The notes beneath the pieces are model-generated. The model had not been told where the DNA came from and made no database searches. It saw nothing but the letters and a program-made list of their open reading frames with translations. 64,000 nucleotides of DNA, taken from assembly GCA_025353165.1 (NCBI GenBank), contig JANXRE010000031.1, forward strand, positions 38,768 to 102,767, written 5' to 3'. A program made the translations under genes and the position numbers. The stretch comes from Acidobacteriota bacterium (GTDB lineage: Bacteria; Acidobacteriota; Terriglobia; Bryobacterales; Bryobacteraceae). Below, piece by piece: positions 57,107 to 64,000 of the stretch (position 1 is its first letter; each line of letters starts with the position of its first letter).

Positions 57107-57784
57107 TTATATCTCCGCAAGTATCCGCGCGACTTCGGCCTTCGGGTCCGGCGCGCGTGTTACTTGCCTGCCGATGACGAGATAGTCCGCGCCGTTGCGG
57201 ATCGCTTCCGCCGGCGTTGCGACGCGCTTCTGATCGCCCGCGGCAGCGCCCACCGACCGCACTCCGGGCGTCACCAGGATTGTGTTCGGACCGGCGAGTT
57301 GCCGAACTCCCGCAACCTCCAGCGGGCTGCATACGATTCCGTCGGCGCCGGCTTCGATCGCGTTCTTCACCCGCAACGACACCAGATCGCCGACCGTGCA
57401 CGAGTGGCCGTCGCGTCGCAGATCGGAGTCGTCGAAGTTGGTCAGCACCGTAACGGCCAGCACCTTCAACGACGAGTCCCCTTTGCCCTCCACGGCCGCC
57501 CGGACCACCGCTCTCTGCGCGTGCACGGTGAGGAATCGAACGCCCGACGCCGCCACTTGCGCCGTCGCGCGCTTCACCGTTTCACCGATGTCGTAATACT
57601 TCTGGTCGAGGAAAACGCGCTTGCCCGTGCCGATGAGTTCGCGGACAAATTCCATGCCCGCGGCGGCATACAGTTCCATCCCGACCTTGTAGAAACCCGC
57701 GGAGTCCCCGAGCACCTTCACCAGCGCCCGGGCCTGCGCGGCGGACTCAACGTCCAAAGCGATGATCAGCGGCGATTCCGTCAC
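57107..57784 (-). CDS. pyrF: Orotidine 5'-phosphate decarboxylase
   Basis: The last enzyme of UMP synthesis, 225 residues, a TIM barrel of the short group 1 type. It starts PLIIALDVESAAQ with the first active-site aspartate, has KVGMELY, and the catalytic tetrad region FLDQKYYDIGETV (Asp-x-Lys-x-x-Asp), and ends with LVTPGVRS and NGADYLVIGRQVTRAPDP for phosphate binding. The start is a GTG (57782-57784) that overlaps the selD stop (GTGA), so pyrF is translated behind selD. Confidence 0.95.
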   Translation of the reverse strand: MTESPLIIALDVESAAQARALVKVLGDSAGFYKVGMELYAAAGMEFVRELIGTGKRVFLDQKYYDIGETVKRATAQVAASGVRFLTVHAQRAVVRAAVEGKGDSSLKVLAVTVLTNFDDSDLRRDGHSCTVGDLVSLRVKNAIEAGADGIVCSPLEVAGVRQLAGPNTILVTPGVRSVGAAAGDQKRVATPAEAIRNGADYLVIGRQVTRAPDPKAEVARILAEI

Positions 57785-58803
57785 AGGATACGGAGCGGTT
57801 TTTCCGAGCGTTCCCTCACCGAGCCGATACGATAGGCATCCGGGAAGGCCCGTTCCAGTTCCGCAACCTCGCGCTCCGGCAGGCTGATCAGCAATCCGCC
57901 CGAGGTCTGGGGATCGTACAGCAGGTCGTCGAATTCCGACGAGCCCTCGACGCAGGGCGAAACGAATTCGCGATTGTTCGTCAACCCGGCGGGGATCGCG
58001 CCCTGCCGCGCATACTCAACCGCGCCCGACAGGAATCGCACCGCCGCCGCCTGAATCTCGAGCGTCACGTTGGAGGCGAGCGCCATCTCCCTCGCGTGCC
58101 CGAGCAATCCGAAGCCGGTGACGTCCGTGCAGCCGTGCGCTTCCACTTGCAGCATTGCTTCGCACGCGGCCCGGTTGAGCGCCAGCATGGATGCGATCAT
58201 TGCGTCGACGTGGGCGGGATCGGCAATACCGCGCTTCAACGCAGTGCCGATCACGCCCGTGCCGATCCGCTTGGTGAACACCAGCGCGTCGCCCGTCCGC
58301 GCGCCGGAATTCGCCAGCACGCGGTCGGGGTGGATGGTCCCCGTGACCGAATAGCCGAACTTGATCTCATCGTCGTTGACGCTGTGGCCGCCGACAATCG
58401 AACATCCGGCCTCGACCATTTTCGCCGCGCCGCCTTGCAGGATCTCCCCGAGGTCCTCCAGATCGCCCTTGCCCGGGTAGCAGAGTATGGACAGCGCCGT
58501 CAGCGGGCGGCCGCCCATCGCGTAAACATCGCTGAGCGAATTGGCTGCCGCGATCGCGCCGAAGGTGAACGGATCATCGACGATCGGCGTAAAGAAATCC
58601 ACGGTCTGCACGAGGGCACACTCCGGCGTAAGCTTGTACACGCCGGCATCGTCGGCAGTGTCGAAGCCAACCAGAACGTTCTTATCCGTGCCGCGCGGAA
58701 GGCGGGCAAGCACCTGGTCCAAAACCTTTGGACTTAATTTAGACGCTCAACCCGCCGCCTTCACGTGCGCCGTCAGTTTTCGATTGGACACTCCTTTCAG
58801 CAT
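57781..58803 (-). CDS. selD: Selenide, water dikinase SelD, itself a selenoprotein (UGA = Sec19)
   Basis: SelD makes monoselenophosphate from selenide and ATP for selenocysteine and selenouridine synthesis. A plain translation only starts at 58722, which would omit the catalytic loop. Upstream, the same frame runs from ATG 58801-58803 through KLTAHVKAAG, then TGA at 58747-58749, then ASKLSPKVLDQVLARL. This aligns with the family G-(C/U)-A-x-K-L-x-P active site, so TGA is read as Sec (residue 19). A SECIS-like hairpin follows. The rest has DDAGVYKL, FFTPIVDDPFTFGAIAAANSLSDVYAMGG and CTDVTGFGLLGHARE, DPQTSGGLL, all diagnostic. About 340 residues. No selA, selB or tRNA-Sec is in the window. Confidence 0.92.
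58717..58749 (-). promoter_or_regulatory. Bacterial SECIS-like hairpin and UGA (Sec) codon in selD
   Basis: TGA occupies 58747-58749. After 13 bases, GTCCAAA (58727-58733) pairs perfectly with TTTGGAC (58717-58723) around a GGT loop (58724-58726). The loop lies 20 bases after the UGA, within the spacing used by bacterial SelB, and contains the GGU seen in SECIS loops. It is inside the coding sequence, as bacterial SECIS elements are. Confidence 0.82.
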
Positions 58804-58836
58804 AGAACAGCGCCCACTACTGGCGCGTTAAACTAA

Positions 58837-60954
58837 ATGGGGCGCATTGCCGCGATGGCAACTACAACGAAAGCTACTGGGGGGAACCGTGTGCTGCCGG
58901 CCGGACTCGACCGCGACGACCTGATCCGCGCGTTTCGCGTGATGTACACGGCGCGCCGGATCGACGACCGCGAAATCCTGCTCAAGCGTCAGAACCGGAT
59001 CTATTTCCAAATTAGCGGAGCGGGCCACGAAGCCGTGCAGGTGGCGGCGGGCATGATTCTGCGCGGCGGGCACGACTGGTTTTATCCCTACTACCGCGAC
59101 CGCGCCCTAGCCCTGACGCTCGGCGTGACCGCGGAGGACATGCTTTTAGGCGCGGTGGGCGCCGCCGCCGATCCCGCTTCCGGCGGGCGCCAGATGCCCT
59201 CTCACTGGAGTAATCCGGCGCTGCACATCGTGACCGGCTCTTCGCCGACGGGCACGCAGTTCGTGCAGGCCGTCGGTTGCGCGGACGCTTCCCGCTATCT
59301 CAATCCCGAATCCGACGAAGTCACGTTGGTGTGCACCGGCGACGGCGCCACCAGTGAGGGCGAATTCTGGGAATCGCTGAATGTGACCTGCCTGGAACAG
59401 CTTCCGATGTTGTATCTGGTGGAGGATAACGGCTGGGCGATCTCCACGCCGGTGGAACGCCAAACCGCGGGCGGGAACATCGCGCGGCTGGTGTCGGGAT
59501 TTCCCGGCCTGCTGATTCTCGAAACGGACGGCACCGACTTCATCGATTCCTACCAGACCCTTCGCGAAGCCGTCGAGTACATTCGCCGGGAACGGAAGCC
59601 GGCTCTCGTCCGCGCGAGCGTGACGCGGCCGTATTCGCACTCCCTCTCCGACGATGAGCGCCTCTACAAGTCCAAGGCCGAACGCGACGCAGAGGCGGCG
59701 CGCGACCCGATTGTGAAGTTTCCGGAGTGGCTTGTTTCCGAGGGACTGCTGGACCGGCACGCGCTGAAATTGGCCGTTCACGAAGTGGACATGGAAATTC
59801 AGCACGCCACCGATCGCGTTTTGAAAGCGCTTCCACCGGCCAAGGGCTCGGCGCTCCTGCACTTGTACTCGGACAAGTGCGATCCGGCCTCCGGCGATTT
59901 CCAGTCGGAACCGCATTTCCAAGGCGATCCGCGCACCATGGTGGACGAGATCAACCTCACGCTGCACGAGGAGATGCGGCGCGACGGCAAGATCGTCGTG
60001 TTTGGCGAGGACGTCGCCGACTGCAGCCGCGAGGAGAGTCTCAAGGAAGTGAAGGGCAAGGGCGGGGTCTTCAAGGCGACCTCCGGCCTGCAGATTGCCT
60101 TCGGCCAGAAGCGCTGCTTCAATGTGCCGATCGCCGAAGCGGCGATTGCCGGGCGCGCCATCGGTCTGGCCACGCGCGGATTGAAGCCGGTCGCGGAGAT
60201 CCAGTTCTTCGATTACATCTGGCCGGCGATGATGCAGATCCGCGATGAGATGGCCACCCTGCGGTGGCGGTCCAACAACGCCTGGTCCTGCCCGCTGGTG
60301 ATCCGGGTGGCGATCGGCGGCTATCTGAACGGCGGCGCAATTTATCACAGCCAGTGCGGCGAGGTCGTCTTCACGCATATTCCGGGGCTGCGCGTCGTCA
60401 TGCCTTCGAACGCCTTGGACGCCTGCGGTTTGCTGCGCACTGCGATCCGCTGCGACGATCCGGTCCTGTTCCTGGAACACAAGCGCCTATATCGCGAGCC
60501 ATACAACCGGTCGCTGCACCCTGGACCGGACTACACCATCCCGTTCGGGAAGGCGCGGATCGCCAAGACCGGACAAGATCTCACCATCGTGACGTACGGC
60601 GCGCTGGTGCAGAAGTCGCTTCAGGCGGCCGCGCATCTGGAACAACGGATGCAGGATGTTTCGATCGAGGTGATCGACTTACGGAGTTTGTCGCCTTACG
60701 ACTGGGACGCAATCCGGGAATCGGTGAGCAAAACCAGCCGCATCATGATTGCCCACGAGGACACGTTGTCCTGGGGCTTCGGCGCCGAGATCGCCGCGCG
60801 CGTGGCGGGCGAGTTGTTCGACAAGTTGGACGCTCCGGTGGGACGCGTCGGCGCGCTGGACACGTGGGTGGGTTATCATCCTCAACTCGAAGCGGAGATC
60901 CTGCCCCAGACGGACGATCTGGAGCGCGAAGCCGAGCGGCTGCTGAACTACTGA
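58837..60954 (+). CDS. 2-oxoacid dehydrogenase E1, fused alpha and beta subunits
   Basis: The 705-residue protein fuses the two chains of a branched-chain 2-oxoacid (or pyruvate/acetoin) dehydrogenase E1. Residues about 25-340 are E1-alpha with the thiamine diphosphate motif [15 protein letters not shown] and [12 protein letters not shown]. Residues about 365-705 are E1-beta ([47 protein letters not shown]). E2 and E3 genes are not adjacent. The start is ATG 58837 or 58855. It is divergent from selD, 33 bases apart, and convergent with the amylase gene by a 7-base overlap. Confidence 0.93.
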   Translation: MGRIAAMATTTKATGGNRVLPAGLDRDDLIRAFRVMYTARRIDDREILLKRQNRIYFQISGAGHEAVQVAAGMILRGGHDWFYPYYRDRALALTLGVTAEDMLLGAVGAAADPASGGRQMPSHWSNPALHIVTGSSPTGTQFVQAVGCADASRYLNPESDEVTLVCTGDGATSEGEFWESLNVTCLEQLPMLYLVEDNGWAISTPVERQTAGGNIARLVSGFPGLLILETDGTDFIDSYQTLREAVEYIRRERKPALVRASVTRPYSHSLSDDERLYKSKAERDAEAARDPIVKFPEWLVSEGLLDRHALKLAVHEVDMEIQHATDRVLKALPPAKGSALLHLYSDKCDPASGDFQSEPHFQGDPRTMVDEINLTLHEEMRRDGKIVVFGEDVADCSREESLKEVKGKGGVFKATSGLQIAFGQKRCFNVPIAEAAIAGRAIGLATRGLKPVAEIQFFDYIWPAMMQIRDEMATLRWRSNNAWSCPLVIRVAIGGYLNGGAIYHSQCGEVVFTHIPGLRVVMPSNALDACGLLRTAIRCDDPVLFLEHKRLYREPYNRSLHPGPDYTIPFGKARIAKTGQDLTIVTYGALVQKSLQAAAHLEQRMQDVSIEVIDLRSLSPYDWDAIRESVSKTSRIMIAHEDTLSWGFGAEIAARVAGELFDKLDAPVGRVGALDTWVGYHPQLEAEILPQTDDLEREAERLLNY

Positions 60955-62150
60955 CGGCGCTGGTAGATCCGAAATCCCCAGGCGTCGAGGACCAACCCCG
61001 GCAGCGTCAGCGGCGGTTTGCTCGCCACGACGGGCGTGACGTCGGTCCACTCGCCAGCCGCCTCCACAACGCCCGTAAACGGGCGGTTGCTCGTGTTGAT
61101 CGCCACCAGGAATTCCTCCGCGTTCGTCTTTCGCAGATAGGTTAGGATCCGTTTCGAGTCCGAATTGTCCAGCCAGACGGTCTCTCCCTGCTGGAGCGCC
61201 GGATGCGCGCGGCGCAGCGCGATGATCTCGCGATAGAAGGCCGGGAATTCGGGACGGCGCTCGGCGATGCTCCAGAAGACCGGCAGATGCTCGAACAGCG
61301 CAGGCCCGCCGGATTCCGTGGTGTCGCCGGATTCCATCCCGTTGTAGATCATCGGCACGCCATCGATCGTAACCACGAGAGCCGAGGCTGCGAGCGCTCC
61401 CTTCTCGCCGAACCGGACGATGGCGCGCTTCTCGTCGTGGTTGTCGCTGAACCTCATCTCCATCGCGCCCGCGGGATAGCGCTCGCGCTGCTCCCGCCAG
61501 TTGGCGCGGAGTGTGTCGGCGGGAGCGCCGTTCTCGAACACGTTGGTGAGCGCGCTGTGAAACGGCCAGGCGTAGTCGAGATCGAAAGCCTTCTCCAGCA
61601 GCTCGGGCACATTGGACTCGGCGAGCATGACGATCCCCGGCTTGATAGCGTCCAACCGGGGCCGGAGATCGCTCCAGAACTCGGCCGGCTGACCGAAGGC
61701 CACGTCGCACCGGAAGCCGTCGAGGTCGAACTCGCGGAGCCAGTATTCGTACACGCCGGCCATGTACTCGCGCACCTTCGGATTCGAATAGTCGAGACCC
61801 GCGACGTCGTTCCAGTCGGGGTTCGGCGGAACCACTTGTCCTTGGGCATTGCGTTTGTAAAAGGTCTTGTCTTTGGCGTAGTAATCGCGAACGGCATAGG
61901 GACTGCCGAAGGTGCCCTTTCGAGCTTTCAGCCCATTCGGGTGGATGGGCATGAGCCAGAGGATGTTCACTCCGAGTTGCTTCAAGTCGTCGAGGCGCGC
62001 CTCGACTCCGCGAAAGTTGCGCGTGGGCGAAAACGTAGCGACATTGATTTCGTAGATGACCGACGAGCGAATCCAGTCGGCGCGTTGCGCAACGCACAGC
62101 GATGCGGCCAGGAGAAAGCCGACGAGTCTGCGGTTCCTGCTACAGGCGTT
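60948..62150 (-). CDS. Exported GH13 alpha-amylase-family glycosidase, start codon not visible
   Basis: The barrel carries GH13 region I-type [15 protein letters not shown], region II GFRCDVA (nucleophile Asp), region III MLAES (acid Glu) and region IV FSDNHDE (transition-state Asp). The usual translation would start at TTG 61983-61985, which cuts off strand one. The frame is open up to 62150 and reads [16 protein letters not shown], a signal peptide, then [18 protein letters not shown], the real start of the barrel. No ATG, GTG or TTG lies between 62150 and 61985, and a TAG stands at 62151-62153. The start codon may have been lost by mutation or shift. Trehalose- or maltose-active subfamilies cannot be told apart here. 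Confidence 0.85.
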   Translation of the reverse strand, partial: NACSRNRRLVGFLLAASLCVAQRADWIRSSVIYEINVATFSPTRNFRGVEARLDDLKQLGVNILWLMPIHPNGLKARKGTFGSPYAVRDYYAKDKTFYKRNAQGQVVPPNPDWNDVAGLDYSNPKVREYMAGVYEYWLREFDLDGFRCDVAFGQPAEFWSDLRPRLDAIKPGIVMLAESNVPELLEKAFDLDYAWPFHSALTNVFENGAPADTLRANWREQRERYPAGAMEMRFSDNHDEKRAIVRFGEKGALAASALVVTIDGVPMIYNGMESGDTTESGGPALFEHLPVFWSIAERRPEFPAFYREIIALRRAHPALQQGETVWLDNSDSKRILTYLRKTNAEEFLVAINTSNRPFTGVVEAAGEWTDVTPVVASKPPLTLPGLVLDAWGFRIYQRRQ

Positions 62151-62153
62151 CTA

Positions 62154-62783
62154 TCACAAGAAGTGCGCCCGTCGTCGCCGGGCATCACGCCTCCGCCGCG
62201 CGCTTCGCGCGCCTTCGCCTCCCCATCCACGTGTAATACACGGCGGATGAGGAGCATTGCGAGCGACAAGACGCCGATCCCGACGAAGCAGATGTTTGCA
62301 CCCGGGCGTTCGATGGTCTGCGTCCGTTCCGCGGCATTTAGTTCCAGATCGTCCCGCCACGCGTGGACATAAAGGAGTACGAAAACCGCGAACACGGAGA
62401 TGAATCCCATGTCGTAGACCAGCATCATCACGAAACCGTCGTTGCCTCATCGGTCCAGCCGTCCGTTTGGCAAGCGCGCCATCCCATCCCCGCCCACAGC
62501 CAGGCTGGTCAAATAGGTGAACAGAAACTTCAGCGGGTAGACGTAAAACAGTACGACGAACGCATCGCGAAGCTGATGGCACCGGCAGAAACCCGCGCAT
62601 GGTCTGGAACAATTCGGTGAAGGATCGGGGTACTTCCAGCGACACGATGAGCAGCGTCACCGCGAACGCGAATACCGCATCGCTCAGCCCCTCGATGCGG
62701 GAGATCTCATTGCTGCGTCAGCGGAACCCGCGCCGATCGGCTTCTTTCTTGCGAATTAACGCTTGCCGGATCATGTCTAACAT
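62154..62783 (-). pseudogene. TMEM175-family (DUF1211) potassium channel gene, decayed
   Basis: From ATG 62781-62783 the frame reads LIRKKEADRRGFR, then TGA, then RSNEISRIEGLSDAVFAFAVTLLIVSLEVP, which is the TMEM175 first-helix signature (FSD with a preceding RIEG). The TGA stands where the family has Trp (TGG). Later segments shift frame: FVVLFYVYPLKFLF, then MMLVYDMGFISVFAVFVLLY and FVGIGVLSLAMLLIRRVL. All are TMEM175 features in the right order. The C-terminal end is undefined and the last part overlaps the amylase 5' region. It is divergent from the CDF-like gene, 6 bases apart. Confidence 0.75.
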
Positions 62784-62789
62784 AGTGGC

Positions 62790-63383
62790 ATGACCAGGAT
62801 CGTCCGGACAGGCCGGCGTCTCGAGTATTTCACGATCGCGTATAACAGCCTGGAAGGTCTGATTGGCATTGCCGCGGGTATCTTGTCCGGCAGCGTTGCA
62901 TTGGTCGGATTCGGAGTCGACAGCGCTATCGAAGTCGTGTCCGGCGCGGCCCTGCTATGGCGGCTGCGACAGCCCGGTCCCCATGCCGCCTCGGAGCGCA
63001 CCGCGCTACGTATCGTGGGCGCCTGCTTCTGCGCCCTCGCGCTGTACATCACCTACGACTCCATTGCGTCTCTGCTTTCGCGCCACGCGCCGGAGCGCAG
63101 TATCGCCGGCATCGTTCTCGCCGCGACATCGCTGATTGTCATGCCGCTGCTGGCGCGCGCGAAACGCACCGTTGCGCGGCAACTGGGGAGTGCGGCCATG
63201 CGCGCGGACGCAAAGCAAAGTCAGTTTTGCACGTACCTATCCGGCATCCTGCTCGGCGGACTTGTGCTGAACGCGTTGTTTGGCCTCTGGTGGGCAGACC
63301 CGGCAGCCGCGCTGATCATGACGCCGGTCATCGCTCACGAAGGCTTGCAGTCTCTAAAAGGACGTGGGTGCGCTACTTGTTGA
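62790..63383 (+). CDS. CDF/TMEM163-like cation transporter, short form
   Basis: The 197-residue protein has about six hydrophobic segments: AYNSLEGLIGIAAGILSGSVALVGFGVDSAIEVVSG near the N-terminus holds the aspartate pair typical of cation diffusion facilitators (GVDS...E), and the fifth segment has ADAKQS. It lacks the C-terminal cytoplasmic domain of full CDF exporters, as do other bacterial proteins of this short type. Zinc or manganese export is a guess from family. It overlaps the end of the convergent next gene by 11 bases. Confidence 0.78.
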   Translation: MTRIVRTGRRLEYFTIAYNSLEGLIGIAAGILSGSVALVGFGVDSAIEVVSGAALLWRLRQPGPHAASERTALRIVGACFCALALYITYDSIASLLSRHAPERSIAGIVLAATSLIVMPLLARAKRTVARQLGSAAMRADAKQSQFCTYLSGILLGGLVLNALFGLWWADPAAALIMTPVIAHEGLQSLKGRGCATC

Positions 63384-63924
63384 CGTAGCCTTGCACGTAG
63401 ATCGCGCGATAACCGTGCACCGACGTTTCCGTGCCGGTCACTTCCATAATGTGCGCGAAGTGCTCGACTGCCGCTTTGCGGAAGCCTTCCGTCTGACCGT
63501 CGCGGCGCGGATCGTGCTCTTCCGCCATTAGCATGTAAACACTGCCGTCCTTCGCCAGCAGCCCGATGGGCTGCCCCGTCTGCAGGCACTTCGTGCCGCA
63601 CGCTTTGTGCTTTTCGCCGTGCTTGCCGAGCTGCAAATAACACGAGAGATCGATAATCTCGCCGGCCACCTTCACGGTCTTGCCCGGCAGCGGCTTCTTA
63701 TCCACGCCGGCATTGATGGTGGTGTCGGTCCACTCTTTGCCGCTCTCTCCCAACGTTCCCATGGGAGCGTCATAGGAGCCGGCGTCCGAGGCGACGGTCA
63801 TCTCGGGATGCAGGACGCCGTGAGCCTTCCTGGCTTCGGCTTTCTTCGCATCCTGGCCGATTACGAATCCAGCGGCGAGCACGGTGCACGCAGCGACAGT
63901 TACTACCTTCTTGATGTTCAACAT
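63373..63924 (-). CDS. Exported small protein with conserved Cys/His cluster
   Basis: The 183-residue product has a signal peptide (VVTVAACTVLAAGFVIGQD) followed by a charged stretch. The core is IDLSCYLQLGKHGEKHKAC-GTKCLQTG-PIGLLAKDGSVYML, with three cysteines and two histidines arranged like a metal- or haem-binding site. Similar proteins occur in Acidobacteria and other Gram-negatives without assigned role. The C-terminal EVTGTETSVHGYRAIYVQGY looks like an OB-like strand pair. A gene further upstream on the same strand ends 13 bases before its start. Confidence 0.7.
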   Translation of the reverse strand: MLNIKKVVTVAACTVLAAGFVIGQDAKKAEARKAHGVLHPEMTVASDAGSYDAPMGTLGESGKEWTDTTINAGVDKKPLPGKTVKVAGEIIDLSCYLQLGKHGEKHKACGTKCLQTGQPIGLLAKDGSVYMLMAEEHDPRRDGQTEGFRKAAVEHFAHIMEVTGTETSVHGYRAIYVQGYVNK

Positions 63925-63937
63925 AGTGAATTCCTTA

Positions 63938-64000
63938 TCAGGCGCGGACGCTGGCTGCCGGAATCTTCCGAACCAGATCCATTTGTTCCGCCTGGTTCTC
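63938..64000 (-). CDS. C-terminal end of a gene cut by the window edge
   Basis: On the minus strand the last 20 codons read ENQAEQMDLVRKIP followed by AASVRA and TGA (63938-63940). The spacing to the next gene on the same strand (13 bases) supports a real co-transcribed gene, but too little is visible to name it. Confidence 0.45.
   Translation of the reverse strand, partial: ENQAEQMDLVRKIPAASVRA

Overview
The window looks like a piece of a large, GC-rich Acidobacteriota chromosome, most likely of the Bryobacterales/Solibacter type. This is an inference from family content: a secreted protein ending in a Solibacter-type C-terminal module (TIGR03437-like, 26500-27238), a VWFA-related acidobacterial protein (TIGR03436-like, 35444-36880), a multi-haem cytochrome beside it, very large FG-GAP and NHL/ASH secreted proteins, many polytopic glycosyltransferases, and a GH51/GH13/rhamnose set for plant or microbial polysaccharide. 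No plasmid, phage, IS element or CRISPR array was seen.

Layout. 1-8.5 kb: envelope glycan genes (a GT2-GtrA-GT-C fusion cut by the window edge, heptosyltransferases waaC and waaF, a degenerate nucleotidyltransferase, a prenyl/lipid methyltransferase), with two broken genes among them. 8.5-11.7 kb: an orphan cas6-like gene followed by hfq, hflX and pgsA on the same strand. 11.7-18.7 kb: a decayed hipA, a TonB receptor, rodZ, then a glycosyltransferase and two methyltransferases. 18.8-27.2 kb: secreted proteins (glutaminyl-cyclase-like M28 enzyme, TPR protein, interrupted SIMPL protein, NHL/ASH protein, disrupted TIGR03437 protein). 27.8-38.8 kb: tRNA-Arg, hydrolases, FkbM methyltransferase, GT-C protein, seven-haem cytochrome, VWFA protein and a GH51 arabinofuranosidase. 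38.9-47.1 kb: one intact 2685-residue FG-GAP protein built from repeated ~1.95-kb blocks. 47.2-52.1 kb: tRNA-His, ubiD, rhamnose isomerase, a degenerate GGDEF protein, threonine dehydrogenase. 53.4-57.1 kb: DUF177-rpmF-plsX-dsbD. 57.1-61 kb: pyrF, selD and a fused 2-oxoacid dehydrogenase E1. 61-64 kb: alpha-amylase, TMEM175 pseudogene, CDF-like transporter, a small secreted Cys protein and the tail of another gene.

Two observations stand out. First, selD is longer than a plain translation shows: an in-frame TGA at complement 58747-58749 sits exactly at the catalytic Cys/Sec position and is followed by a SECIS-like hairpin with a GGU loop, so SelD is probably itself a selenoprotein. Second, a cas6-like gene with no CRISPR array or other cas gene lies directly upstream of hfq-hflX. 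A further theme is the number of disrupted accessory genes (in-frame stops or one-base shifts) beside intact core genes and an intact 8-kb repetitive gene, which suggests real decay more than random sequence error.
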